The notes: generated by a model from the letters alone, not told the origin. A DNA stretch of 14,026 nucleotides from an uncultured Clostridium sp. (GCA_958442925.1 CAUCIO010000048.1:1-14026), one strand, 5' to 3'; counted from the first letter of the stretch, positions 6,249-13,563 are shown. Translations and numbers: made by a program.

Positions 6249-7207
6249 ATCTCTTTTTTAGCCTTGGCCCGTTCAGCCCGCTTCTTTTTCGCTTCTTCCC
6301 GCCGGTTAATCAGCATCTCTACCCCTGCGTCATCTGTCAGCTTTACCGTCTGTACGGCGAACACGCTCCCATCCTCAGACTTTTTAATTCTCAGCTTCCC
6401 TTTTACATATCCGTGCTCCGGACAGACTGCCAGGCAGAAATACTGCTTTTGATTGACAGAAAACCAGCGTATCTTTTTCTTCAGCAGCCGGCGGCATTTA
6501 CAGCACATCACATCTGTCACCTGCTTTTCTCTCAGCAGTTCCTCCTTCGTGTCCCAGCTTCTGGAAACAAACTTGGCATATGTGGGAAATTTAAGCCTCA
6601 ACTCCTCGTTTTCCGTCTCCGGCGTCTGATAATAGTCCACAGAAAAATATTCCATCATGCTGTAGAAGTTCATTTTTCCCATCACAAGCCCTGTGTACCA
6701 GGCGTCATCTAAAGCCCTGTGAAACGGACGCTCCTGTTCGATTCCCAGTTCCTCCACCGCCGCATCAAGAGATTCCCGCCTGTTATCTCCCCGGATTAAC
6801 CCATAGATTTTCTGAAGATCATAATAAAACAGAGGTTTTCCAAAAGGAAGCTCCATTCCGTGATACACCACGTTTCTCTGAAGTTCTGTCAAATCCATAG
6901 CCCCCCAGGTACAAAGCCGAAAATCCGTTCCGCACCATGCCAGGAATTCTTCCATAACATTCTCAAACCGCTCTCCCTGCTGTTCCAGCAGCTCCTGGGA
7001 CAGATGCGTAACCTCTGATATTTTATAATGAAGGGTTTTATACACCTGTGGGCGCACCAGACGGCTGAATTCTGAGATAATTCTGAGATTTTCATCCAGC
7101 TTCACCGCCCCGATCTCGATAATTTCAAAAGGAAGCCGATCCATCGACGTCTCTCTGCCTCCGGAGCTCTGATTCCACTCCAGATCAAGCACAATATAAT
7201 GTCCCAT
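6224..7207 (-). CDS. DEDDh-family 3'-5' exonuclease with C-terminal Cys-rich domain
   Basis: A cytoplasmic exonuclease of the DnaQ-like DEDDh superfamily, related to the KapD/ERI-1-type proteins. Numbered from the upstream ATG at 7216, the catalytic residues are D11 and E13 (VLDLEWNQ), D108 (WGAMDLTEL) and H166-x4-D171 (HRALDDAWY). Beyond the exonuclease fold (about 1-200), residues 238-268 contain CCKC and CLAVCPEH, a plausible zinc ribbon, and the last 30 residues are Lys/Arg/Glu-rich. I chose the ATG at 7207 because AGGA then sits 9 bp upstream; the ATG at 7216 directly abuts that AGGA and would leave no spacing. From 7207 the protein has 327 residues. Substrate (RNA or DNA) is not determined by sequence. 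A promoter candidate is at 7289-7317. It is convergent with the fusion gene. Confidence 0.88.
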   Translation of the reverse strand: MGHYIVLDLEWNQSSGGRETSMDRLPFEIIEIGAVKLDENLRIISEFSRLVRPQVYKTLHYKISEVTHLSQELLEQQGERFENVMEEFLAWCGTDFRLCTWGAMDLTELQRNVVYHGMELPFGKPLFYYDLQKIYGLIRGDNRRESLDAAVEELGIEQERPFHRALDDAWYTGLVMGKMNFYSMMEYFSVDYYQTPETENEELRLKFPTYAKFVSRSWDTKEELLREKQVTDVMCCKCRRLLKKKIRWFSVNQKQYFCLAVCPEHGYVKGKLRIKKSEDGSVFAVQTVKLTDDAGVEMLINRREEAKKKRAERAKAKKEIKKRERRG

Positions 7208-7288
7208 AGCTCTCATTCCTATTCTGTCTCACTTCGTGTTGTCAGGAAAATCATCCTTTTTCTTCTTTTCCAAATACACAACGTATTA

Positions 7289-7317
7289 ACTTTACCACAT
7301 TCCGTCCAATAAGTCGA
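7289..7317 (-). promoter_or_regulatory. putative promoter of the exonuclease gene
   Basis: On the minus strand: TCGACT (7317-7312), a 17-bp spacer, then TAAAGT (7294-7289) preceded by TGG. Both hexamers match the consensus at four of six positions, helped by the extended -10. Confidence 0.4.
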
Positions 7318-7356
7318 TGACATTTTAATGAGTAAATATACATTCCGTGCCCAGCG

Positions 7357-7396
7357 AATATACACAATATTCATCTCCGTGAATACTGTGTATATT
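7357..7396 (+). terminator. long hairpin in intergenic region, terminator-like on the plus strand
   Basis: A 17-bp stem with one mismatch, AATATACACAATATTCA (7357-7373) / TGAATACTGTGTATATT (7380-7396), has loop TCTCCG. It is followed by TATTCATTTTTATTTC on the plus strand. No plus-strand gene ends before it, so its purpose is unclear. It could insulate the ABC transporter promoter from antisense transcription, end an unrecognised small RNA, or be a protein-binding palindrome. The rest of the 465-bp gap (7217-7681) holds the exonuclease and ABC promoters and no convincing ORF. Confidence 0.5.
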
Positions 7397-7495
7397 TATT
7401 CATTTTTATTTCTGTATGCTATACATTAAATCGAAAATATATTCACATTTGCCCTTGTATCTGATTATACTGATCGGATTCGCTTCCTGTTTTTC

Positions 7496-7524
7496 TTGCC
7501 TTCCTTTTAACAGTACACTATAAT
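7496..7524 (+). promoter_or_regulatory. SigA-type promoter of the ABC exporter gene
   Basis: TTGCCT (7496-7501), a 17-bp spacer and TATAAT (7519-7524). The start near 7531 gives a leader of about 150 nt before the ATG at 7682. The leader contains short hairpins such as GAGAAT/ATTCTC near 7590-7611. Confidence 0.65.
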
Positions 7525-7681
7525 AGAAAGCGGCAGTTTTTATTCTGCTGGTTCTGCCTGCACCCCCAGTACGATTCCGCTTTTCAGTGAGAATCGGAAT
7601 ATATATTCTCCTATCCATAACCAGTAGTTATTATACGTCCTACAGGCCCCATTGATTCATTTTATACGGGAGTATACAAAT

Positions 7682-9424
7682 ATGAACACATTAAAACGAT
7701 TTATTCAATACTACAAACCCTATCAGACCCTGTTTTATCTGGATCTGCTCTGCGCAGCTGCTATCAGTATCATCGATCTGCTGTATCCACAGATTCTGCG
7801 CAGTCTCACCCATACACTGTTTGCCGGAGATCCGAATTTGCTTGTAAAAGCTCTGCTTCCCATCGGCATAGGCCTTTTTATCATGTATGCAATCCAGAGC
7901 CTGTGCAAATTTTATGTCTGCTACCAAGGCCACATGATGGGCGCTTATATGGAACGGGATATGCGGCAGCAGCTCTTTGATCACTACGAAAAGCTGTCTT
8001 TTTCCTACTATGACAGGAATAATTCAGGACAGATGATGAGCAAACTCGTATCAGATCTGTTTGATATTGCTGAGCTGGCCCATCACGGGCCGGAAAATCT
8101 GTTTATTTCTCTCATCAAAATTGTCGGTTCCTTTATTTTTCTGTTCCTGATCAGTTGGCAGCTGGCTCTGCCATTGGCTTTTTTAGTCCTCTGCATGCTC
8201 ATATTTTCTCTGGCACAAAACGAAAGAATGCAGGCTACTTTTATGGACAACAGAAAACGAATCGGAGATGTAAATGCCAGCCTTCAGGACACTCTGGCCG
8301 GAATCCGTGTTGTCCAGTCCTTTGCCAACGAAAAAACAGAACAGGAAAAGTTCAGAAGCAGCAATCACCATTTTCTGATGTCCAAGGATGCCAACTATCG
8401 CTGCATGGCCAGTTTCATGAGTTTTAACCTGTTTTTCCAGGGAATGATGTACCTGGTAACGCTGGTGTGGGGCGGCTATTTAATCGCTAAAGGCATACTT
8501 CAGGTATCTGATTTAGCTATGTATGCCCTTTATATCGGCATCTTTATAAGCCCTATCCAGATTTTAGTCGAACTGACTGAAATGATGCAGAAAGGCTTTT
8601 CCGGCTTTCGCCGTTTCCTGGATGTCATCGATACAGAACCTGAGATCAAAAACTTTCCCGGTGCGGTTCCGCTTACAAAGGTTCGCGGAGATGTCCTCTA
8701 TGACAATGTGAGCTTTTCCTATCAGGATGACGAACCTGTACTGTCCCATGTTTCGTTTCACATTCCAGCTGGTAAATCAGTTGCTCTGGTAGGCCCGTCA
8801 GGAGGAGGAAAAACCACCATCTGCTCCCTTCTCCCCCGTTTTTACGATGTGACAGAGGGAACAATCTTTATTGACGGGGCTGACATTAAAACTCTGACTT
8901 TAGAAAGTCTGAGAAGCCAGATTGGAATTGTCCAGCAGGACGTATACCTGTTCTGCGGTTCAGTCAGGGAAAATATCGCCTACGGAAAACCCGGTGCTTC
9001 TATGGCAGAAATTATCGATGCGGCAAAAAAGGCAAATATCCACGATTTTATCCAGTCTCTTCCCGACGGCTATGATACCTTTGTAGGAGAACGGGGAACC
9101 CGTCTATCCGGAGGACAGAAACAGCGCATTTCCATTGCACGGGTATTCCTGAAAAATCCTCCAATTTTGATTTTAGACGAAGCTACCAGCGCTCTGGACA
9201 ACGAGAGTGAGCGCCACATCCAGAAAAGTCTGGAAGAACTGGCCAAAAACAGAACTACTATTACCATCGCCCACCGTCTCTCTACCATCCAAAATGCAGA
9301 CGAAATTATTGTAATCAACTGCAATGGAATTTCCGAACGAGGCACTCATCAGCAGCTGTTAGAAAAAAACGGTCTGTACGCCCACTATTATCAGATGCAG
9401 TTTGAAGGACTGCTGGAAAATTAA
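7682..9424 (+). CDS. ABC exporter half-transporter (fused permease and ATPase, MsbA/LmrA-like)
   Basis: A 580-residue membrane exporter subunit that works as a dimer. The N-terminal membrane domain (about 1-320) has six helices. The C-terminal ATPase carries Walker A GPSGGGKT at 371-378, the Q-loop near 418-419, the signature LSGGQ at 475-479, Walker B ILILDE at 495-500 with catalytic Glu500, and H531 in the switch. All motifs are intact, so it should hydrolyse ATP. The ATG at 7682 is chosen because GGGAG lies 9 bp upstream; the in-frame TTG at 7652 has no such site. The substrate is unknown; drugs, lipids or peptides are usual for this class. No partner half-transporter or regulator is adjacent, suggesting a homodimer. 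Its transcript probably ends in the palindrome around parS1. Confidence 0.93.
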   Translation: MNTLKRFIQYYKPYQTLFYLDLLCAAAISIIDLLYPQILRSLTHTLFAGDPNLLVKALLPIGIGLFIMYAIQSLCKFYVCYQGHMMGAYMERDMRQQLFDHYEKLSFSYYDRNNSGQMMSKLVSDLFDIAELAHHGPENLFISLIKIVGSFIFLFLISWQLALPLAFLVLCMLIFSLAQNERMQATFMDNRKRIGDVNASLQDTLAGIRVVQSFANEKTEQEKFRSSNHHFLMSKDANYRCMASFMSFNLFFQGMMYLVTLVWGGYLIAKGILQVSDLAMYALYIGIFISPIQILVELTEMMQKGFSGFRRFLDVIDTEPEIKNFPGAVPLTKVRGDVLYDNVSFSYQDDEPVLSHVSFHIPAGKSVALVGPSGGGKTTICSLLPRFYDVTEGTIFIDGADIKTLTLESLRSQIGIVQQDVYLFCGSVRENIAYGKPGASMAEIIDAAKKANIHDFIQSLPDGYDTFVGERGTRLSGGQKQRISIARVFLKNPPILILDEATSALDNESERHIQKSLEELAKNRTTITIAHRLSTIQNADEIIVINCNGISERGTHQQLLEKNGLYAHYYQMQFEGLLEN

Positions 9425-9448
9425 ACAGTTAAATAAAAGCTTTCCGCT

Positions 9449-9476
9449 CCTGCATGTTTCACGTGAAACATGCAGG
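9449..9476. other. parS: parS site 1 inside a perfect 28-bp palindrome
   Basis: TGTTTCACGTGAAACA at 9455-9470 equals the conserved Firmicute parS core bound by ParB/Spo0J. Here the symmetry extends to CCTGCA on the left and TGCAGG on the right (9449-9476). The flanks AATAAAAGC and GCTTTATT can add further pairing in RNA, so the same DNA may also act as the transcription terminator of the ABC gene that stops 25 bp upstream. Confidence 0.92.
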
Positions 9477-9601
9477 AATTGCTTTATTCTCTATCCGAAT
9501 TCTTTTTTCTTTTATTTTCCTCTCATTCATCTCTTTTTCATTTTTTTACTTTTCTATCTCACACGTTTTTCTTTTTTTAGACTCCCCATCCTTATCTACT
9601 G

Positions 9602-9617
9602 TGTTTCACGTGAAACA
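9602..9617. other. parS: parS site 2
   Basis: A perfect 16-bp parS, TGTTTCACGTGAAACA, 131 bp after the end of the site 1 core. Between the two sites lies a pyrimidine-rich stretch with no gene. ParB should load at both and spread or clamp along the DNA. Confidence 0.93.
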
Positions 9618-9770
9618 TTACGCATAAATATTTCAATCTACCTTTTTAGGAGCTTTCATCTAAACATCTTCTCTGATTCTGTGAATGAAGCACAGGGTGT
9701 TCCTTTCTATTTAATATTGTCAGCATTATATAAGATTATTCTCATTCTCGTAAAAATTACAGCTAAAGTC

Positions 9771-9800
9771 TTGACTTCCCTCAGTAAGATCAGGTATAAT
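9771..9800 (+). promoter_or_regulatory. SigA-type promoter of tRNA-Arg
   Basis: TTGACT (9771-9776), an 18-bp spacer and TATAAT (9795-9800). Transcription would start near 9807. The pre-tRNA leader contains a short hairpin TAGCTG/CAGCTA (9809-9828). Confidence 0.75.
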
Positions 9801-9838
9801 AATTAAGTTAGCTGATATAATACAGCTATAAGATTTTT

Positions 9839-9912
9839 GTTTCTGTAGCTCAGCAGGATAGAGCGTCCGCCTCCTAAGCGGAAGGCCAGCGGTTCGAATC
9901 CGCTCAGGAACA
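9839..9912 (+). tRNA. tRNA-Arg (anticodon CCT)
   Basis: The full cloverleaf is visible: acceptor stem GTTTCTG (9839-9845) with CAGGAAC (9905-9911) including one G-T pair, D stem GCTC/GAGC, anticodon stem TCCGC/GCGGA around loop CTCCTAA (anticodon CCT, AGG codons), and T arm AGCGG TTCGAAT CCGCT. The discriminator base is A. CCA is not encoded. It is a single-gene unit with its own promoter and terminator. Confidence 0.96.
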
Positions 9913-9919
9913 TACTGTT

Positions 9920-9963
9920 AAACACACAGAATACTTTTTCAAAGAGTATTATGTGTGTTTTTT
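9920..9963 (+). terminator. intrinsic terminator of tRNA-Arg
   Basis: AAACACACAgAATACT (9920-9935) pairs with AGTATTaTGTGTGTTT (9945-9960), followed by a T run. It lies 8 bp after the tRNA 3' end. Confidence 0.85.
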
Positions 9964-10010
9964 ACGTAACACTTTTTCCCGGAATCCAAATCTGTTTTTA
10001 ATAACCATAT

Positions 10011-10055
10011 GCTTTAAAAAGCCGGTATAGATGATACTACCATCTTATACCGGCT
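10011..10055 (-). terminator. intrinsic terminator of the soj-spo0J-DUF4446-DUF3881 cluster
   Basis: On the minus strand, AGCCGGTATAAGATG (10055-10041) pairs with CATCTATACCGGCT (down to 10020), with one bulged base, and is followed by TTTTTAAAG. It lies 25 bp after the stop of the last gene. Confidence 0.85.
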
Positions 10056-10079
10056 GAATTGCTATCATTATTCACTTTT

Positions 10080-10970
10080 TTATCCCAATGCTTCGTCAAA
10101 GAATACTCTTCCCTGCATCCAGACTTTTCCTTTAAACCGGCGTCCTACTTTTGGTTCACCGAACAAATCAGCTTTATTAATGCACACCCGAAAATGAATG
10201 TCATTGCACTCCAGCTTCATATCATAGAGTTCTTCTCCTGTGATTCGGTTCTTCTTCAGAAGTATTTCCTCTATCTCTCCAATAACTGAATACTGATCAC
10301 ATTCTATTCCGCTCGGCATAAAGCAGGTGTCAATAATCGTGTACAGATCCTCTTTAGCCGCTCTTCTGGAAGCCTGAGAGTACAGATCAATATCTTCAAT
10401 TGTCAGAGATTCCATTGCCTCCGGATCTCCATTCTTCGCAGCTTCCAACAGATGATTCCTGTTTCTGGACGCCACTTTTGCCATCGCAATCTGATTTTCA
10501 GTTTTTTTCACTGGAAGTAGAATTTTCCCATGGACAGAAAATCCGGCCAAATTAGCCGCCACCACCTCTGTGCTTTTTCGCCGTTTCAGAAGCCGTTCCC
10601 TGTATTCCATCCCGTTCGTGACATAGAAAATCAAAGAAATTCCCACTCTGTATTCATCCAGCAGCCCGGCATAAGTTTCCTTCTCTGTATGCCTCTGAAT
10701 AGAGCATTCTGCTGTAGACGTCTCGATGCTGCTTTCCAGATAGGGATAATAATATTCAATTTCCAACTCATCCTGCTCGTTCATTTCTCCGCACATGGAA
10801 ATTCCGATTCCATCTGCTATCTCTGCACGAAGCTCATAAAAATCTGTATCCCGTTCAATCTGCACGCACCGCGAATCTTTCGGCTCCTTAGACAGACACT
10901 TCAAGAGAGCTTTAATATCCCGATTTTTCTGATACATACTGAAACCAGCAGCACGCAAATATTTATGCAT
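10080..10970 (-). CDS. DUF3881-like protein of unknown function
   Basis: A 296-residue protein starting MHKYLRAAGFSMYQKNRD. I place it with the DUF3881 family seen in Lachnospiraceae, from memory of its N-terminus and its neighbourhood; this is not a search result. It has no signal peptide or membrane helix, so it is probably cytoplasmic. It shows many acidic and charged segments, an ISLIFYVTNGMEYRERLLKR stretch in the middle (about 110-129), and a C-terminal part (about 215-290) with DTCFMPSGIECDQYSVIGEI, which may be a beta-rich domain. AGAGGAG lies 9 bp before the ATG at 10970. It is the last gene of the parAB cluster, about 80 bp after the DUF4446 gene, and is followed by a strong terminator. 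Function unknown. Its place suggests co-expression with chromosome partition genes but not a role in partition. Confidence 0.8.
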   Translation of the reverse strand: MHKYLRAAGFSMYQKNRDIKALLKCLSKEPKDSRCVQIERDTDFYELRAEIADGIGISMCGEMNEQDELEIEYYYPYLESSIETSTAECSIQRHTEKETYAGLLDEYRVGISLIFYVTNGMEYRERLLKRRKSTEVVAANLAGFSVHGKILLPVKKTENQIAMAKVASRNRNHLLEAAKNGDPEAMESLTIEDIDLYSQASRRAAKEDLYTIIDTCFMPSGIECDQYSVIGEIEEILLKKNRITGEELYDMKLECNDIHFRVCINKADLFGEPKVGRRFKGKVWMQGRVFFDEALG

Positions 10971-11016
10971 CGTTTCTATCTCCTCTTAACTTATACTCCA
11001 CAGTATCTGGATAGAA

Positions 11017-11044
11017 GGGAACGGCGGCTCTTCCCGCCGCTTCC
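11017..11044 (-). promoter_or_regulatory. intercistronic GC-rich hairpin
   Basis: On the minus strand, GGAAGCGGCGG and CCGCCGTTCC pair (one bulge) around GAAGAG, right after the DUF4446 stop. A short TTCTAT follows but no real T run. This suggests a partial terminator or an mRNA-processing or stabilising structure between the DUF4446 and DUF3881 genes. Confidence 0.5.
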
Positions 11045-11049
11045 ACAGT

Positions 11050-11550
11050 TTAATAGCCCAAAGCTCTCTCAAGAGCCTCTTTTTCCTCCGCTCCCAGAAG
11101 GACGTCCGTGCTTCCCTTTTCCACATCCTTCATATAGAGGTAGCAGCCTTCCCTGCTGTGAACGGAATTTAAAATGAAGCCAGAATTATTATCATCTAAA
11201 AGTGCAATAACGAAGCTTAAATTGCCTCCCATCCCTTTAAAGGCATTGTATTTTACGATTCCAATTTTCTGGTAACTGGCCCTCACCTGCCTGGTCAGAG
11301 ACTTCAGCTGATCCCTGCTTTCTTTATCTGATACCTGGCGAACAGCCGCCTCGTCCATCAAATCCAGGATAATATCCTCCAGAGTTTCTGCATCCTTGCC
11401 CCTCATGAACAAATCATAGCGCCGATACAGCTTCCTGTACTGTGTAAAACATACCAGAGTCAAAATCATCAAAACCAGGGTAAGTACCGCAAGGCCGATA
11501 ATCAGATAGGCCGGATCAAAAAGGAGGTTATTTAACATACTATTTTCCAT
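11050..11550 (-). CDS. DUF4446 family membrane protein
   Basis: A 166-residue protein with one N-terminal membrane helix (about 14-36, PAYLIIGLAVLTLVLMILTLV), a charged helical or coiled segment (about 38-95) and a conserved C-terminal block with KYNAFKGMGGNLSFVIALLD at 100-119. This is the pattern of DUF4446 proteins, which often follow spo0J in Clostridia. No enzymatic motif is seen. GAGGG lies about 10 bp before the ATG at 11550; a second ATG four codons later is an alternative start. It begins 23 bp after the spo0J stop, so it is in the same operon. Its conserved place next to parB suggests a link with chromosome or membrane organisation, but the function is unknown. Confidence 0.88.
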   Translation of the reverse strand: MENSMLNNLLFDPAYLIIGLAVLTLVLMILTLVCFTQYRKLYRRYDLFMRGKDAETLEDIILDLMDEAAVRQVSDKESRDQLKSLTRQVRASYQKIGIVKYNAFKGMGGNLSFVIALLDDNNSGFILNSVHSREGCYLYMKDVEKGSTDVLLGAEEKEALERALGY

Positions 11551-11573
11551 TATTTGTTATCCCTCTGCCTTTC

Positions 11574-12641
11574 CTATACTTCCTTTATTGACTGAAGCAG
11601 TTCAATCAACCGCTCCAGCTCTGCCGGAGAATAATATTCAATTTCTATCCTGCCCTTATTTTTATCCTTCTTATTAATGGTAACCTTTGTTCCCATAATG
11701 GATTTCAGCTTTTCTTCCAAATCCCGGTAAATAAAGCTTAAGTCTTTTTCCGGCTCCTTCTTTTCCTTTTTTGGAGCAGCCGCAAGCTTCACCAAACGCT
11801 CTGTCTCCCGGACGCTCAGCTGATTGTCTCTGATTTTTATTGCCAGGACATACTGCTGTTCCTTATCTTCTAAAGCCAGCAGCGCTCTGGCATGGCCGCC
11901 GGAAAGCTGGTTTCCAATCAACATATCCTGAACCCGTTCATCCAGCTTTAAAAGCCTCATACTGTTCGTAATAGTAGCTCTGTTCTTAGAAACCCGCTCA
12001 GCCACTTCCTCCTGCTTTAATCCAAACTCCTGAACCAGCATCTGGTAGGCCTTCGCCTCCTCAATAGGATTCAAATCTGCCCGCTGTACATTTTCAATCA
12101 GCGCGATTTCTACTGTCTGCTGTTTTGTATAGTCTCGGATTAAGACAGGAACTTCCTTCAGTCCTGCCATTTTAGCGGCGCGCCAGCGCCGCTCGCCGGC
12201 GATAATCTCAAAAAATTCTCCCTTTTTCTGTACTAAAAGAGGCTGCAGAATACCATAGTTTTTAACTGACTCTGCCAGTTCCCGCAGCTGCTCCTCATTA
12301 AAATGCTTCCGCGGCTGTTCCCGATTTGGTTCAATCTGAGAAATATTTAAGAGCTGCTCTCTGCCGCTCTCTTCCTTTTTATCCGTTCCTGCCTCTTTGC
12401 CCTTCTCAGCTCCCGTTTTTTTCGTTTTCTTTTTATCTGATCCTGCCTTCGCTTTTCTTCCGCTTCCAGGAAGCACCATATCCATCTCTTCCAATTTTGT
12501 CTTCCTATCTACAGCATGATCCTCTTCCCCATGGCCGTCTTCCTGCTCTGAAGCTTCACGCTCCAGCTCAGGATGGGAATTTTCTTCCTGATAGTCTGGG
12601 AAATAAGCTCTCAGTCCCTTTCCAAGTCCTCTTCTCGCCAT
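11574..12641 (-). CDS. parB: chromosome partition protein ParB (Spo0J), parS-binding CTPase
   Basis: Binds parS, hydrolyses CTP and slides as a clamp to load SMC and regulate Soj. In this 355-residue protein, residues 1-10 (MARRGLGKGL) are the Arg-containing peptide that stimulates ParA. About 85 residues of charged Lys/Glu/Gly-rich linker follow (15-95), longer than the short linker of typical Spo0J (about 280 residues). The CTP-binding domain has GERRWRA at 149-155 and ENVQR at 183-187. The helix-turn-helix lies at about 207-231 (LKQEEVAERVSKNRATITNS), and the C-terminal dimer domain at 300-355. The ATG at 12641 lies 3 bp after the soj stop, and its GAGGGGAAG site is inside the end of soj, so the two are translationally coupled. 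Three parS sites in the window are its expected targets. Confidence 0.96.
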   Translation of the reverse strand: MARRGLGKGLRAYFPDYQEENSHPELEREASEQEDGHGEEDHAVDRKTKLEEMDMVLPGSGRKAKAGSDKKKTKKTGAEKGKEAGTDKKEESGREQLLNISQIEPNREQPRKHFNEEQLRELAESVKNYGILQPLLVQKKGEFFEIIAGERRWRAAKMAGLKEVPVLIRDYTKQQTVEIALIENVQRADLNPIEEAKAYQMLVQEFGLKQEEVAERVSKNRATITNSMRLLKLDERVQDMLIGNQLSGGHARALLALEDKEQQYVLAIKIRDNQLSVRETERLVKLAAAPKKEKKEPEKDLSFIYRDLEEKLKSIMGTKVTINKKDKNKGRIEIEYYSPAELERLIELLQSIKEV

Positions 12642-12644
12642 TTT

Positions 12645-13412
12645 TTAATCTTCCCCTCTGCTGATTACTTCCGCTGCCAGAAGCCGATAACTCTCAGCTC
12701 CCGTAGACTTGCTGTCATACAAGTTAATTGGCATTCCATGGCTGGGCGCCTCAGCCAGCCTTACATTTCTCGGAATAATCGTTTTATAAATTGTTTCATT
12801 CAGATTGCTTTTCACATTTTCCACTACCTCCAGAGAGAGGTTCGTTCTGGCATCATACATGGTAAATACAACGCCCTCCAGTTCCAGTCCCGGATTCATA
12901 GTTTTTTTCACCAGGCTAATAGTTCTAAGTACCTGGCTGAGTCCCTCCAGCGCATAATATTCGCACTGTATGGGAACTAAAACTGTATCTGCCGCCGTCA
13001 AAGCATTCAGCGTCAAAAGGCTCAAGGACGGCGGACAGTCAATCATAATAAAATCATAATTATCTCTCACTGCATCCAGATGTTCTTTTAAGATAAATTC
13101 TTTTTTATCTAAGTCCAAAAGCTCGATTTCAGCTCCTGCCAGATTAGAATCCGACGGAAGCACATCCAGATTTTCCTGTACTTCCTGGTGGAGGCAGTCG
13201 TTCAGCGTACATTCGCCCAGCATCATTTCATAGACTGTCTCTTCCATATATTCCTTTTCCAAGCCCAGACCAGTTGTCGCATTTCCCTGTGGATCGAAAT
13301 CAATAGCTAAAACCTTCTGTCCAGCTTCAGCCAGGCAGGCCGATAAATTGATCGCTGTCGTTGTCTTTCCCACACCGCCCTTCTGGTTGGCAATCGCAAT
13401 CACACGTCCCAT
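12645..13412 (-). CDS. parA: chromosome partition ATPase ParA (Soj)
   Basis: A deviant Walker-type ATPase that dimerises on DNA with ATP and is released by ParB; in Firmicutes Soj also controls DnaA. Of 255 residues, the deviant Walker A motif is KGGVGKTT at 11-18 (signature Lys11, Lys16), followed by DFDPQGN at 38-44 and Walker B IMIDCPPS at 122-129. There is no N-terminal DNA-binding extension, as in chromosomal ParA. The ATG at 13412 is chosen because the family starts at MGRVIAIANQKGG and AAGGAAG lies about 7 bp upstream; a longer reading back to 13481 adds 23 residues without homology or an RBS. It is the first gene of the cluster, with a promoter near 13492-13497 and parS3 about 50 bp beyond that. 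Upstream there is no rsmG/mnmG gene; the neighbour is a divergent unrelated ORF. Confidence 0.97.
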   Translation of the reverse strand: MGRVIAIANQKGGVGKTTTAINLSACLAEAGQKVLAIDFDPQGNATTGLGLEKEYMEETVYEMMLGECTLNDCLHQEVQENLDVLPSDSNLAGAEIELLDLDKKEFILKEHLDAVRDNYDFIMIDCPPSLSLLTLNALTAADTVLVPIQCEYYALEGLSQVLRTISLVKKTMNPGLELEGVVFTMYDARTNLSLEVVENVKSNLNETIYKTIIPRNVRLAEAPSHGMPINLYDSKSTGAESYRLLAAEVISRGED

Positions 13413-13491
13413 GATGACTTCCTTTCCTTTGAATAAGTATAAATAAAATTTAGCTTGCCGTATCCTCTGCGGCTCAAACATTCATTTCACT

Positions 13492-13497
13492 AGTATA
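13492..13497 (-). promoter_or_regulatory. extended -10 promoter of soj-spo0J
   Basis: On the minus strand TGTTATACT gives an extended -10 (TGn-TATACT), 80 bp before the soj ATG. No good -35 is present. At the -35 position lies the small inverted repeat TTTCC-TACA-GGAAA (13514-13527), which may be an operator. Confidence 0.5.
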
Positions 13498-13547
13498 ACA
13501 CATCTTTTAGCCTTTTCCTACAGGAAATATCTCTAATTCCTCATAAA

Positions 13548-13563
13548 TGTTTCACGTGAAACC
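13548..13563. other. parS: parS site 3 (15 of 16 bases)
   Basis: TGTTTCACGTGAAACC differs from the perfect site only at the last base. It lies between soj and the divergent ORF, about 135 bp upstream of the soj ATG and 50 bp upstream of its -10. ParB bound here could also affect both divergent promoters. Confidence 0.88.

Noticed and set aside
7406..7618. 70-codon minus-strand ORF in the exonuclease-ABC intergenic region
   Set aside because: No ribosome binding site before its ATG, unremarkable composition, and it overlaps the ABC promoter on the other strand. Most likely chance.
7652..7681. Upstream TTG start for the ABC exporter
   Set aside because: ATG at 7682 has GGGAG 9 bp upstream and matches where such proteins begin; TTG at 7652 has no RBS.
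9402..9806. 134-codon plus-strand ORF spanning the parS pair
   Set aside because: It starts inside the ABC gene, is rich in Phe/Leu because of the T-rich DNA, has no RBS and runs through two parS sites.
13413..13481. N-terminally extended soj start
   Set aside because: The extra 23 residues lack similarity to ParA proteins, and the ATG at 13412 has a proper RBS directly before the Walker A strand.
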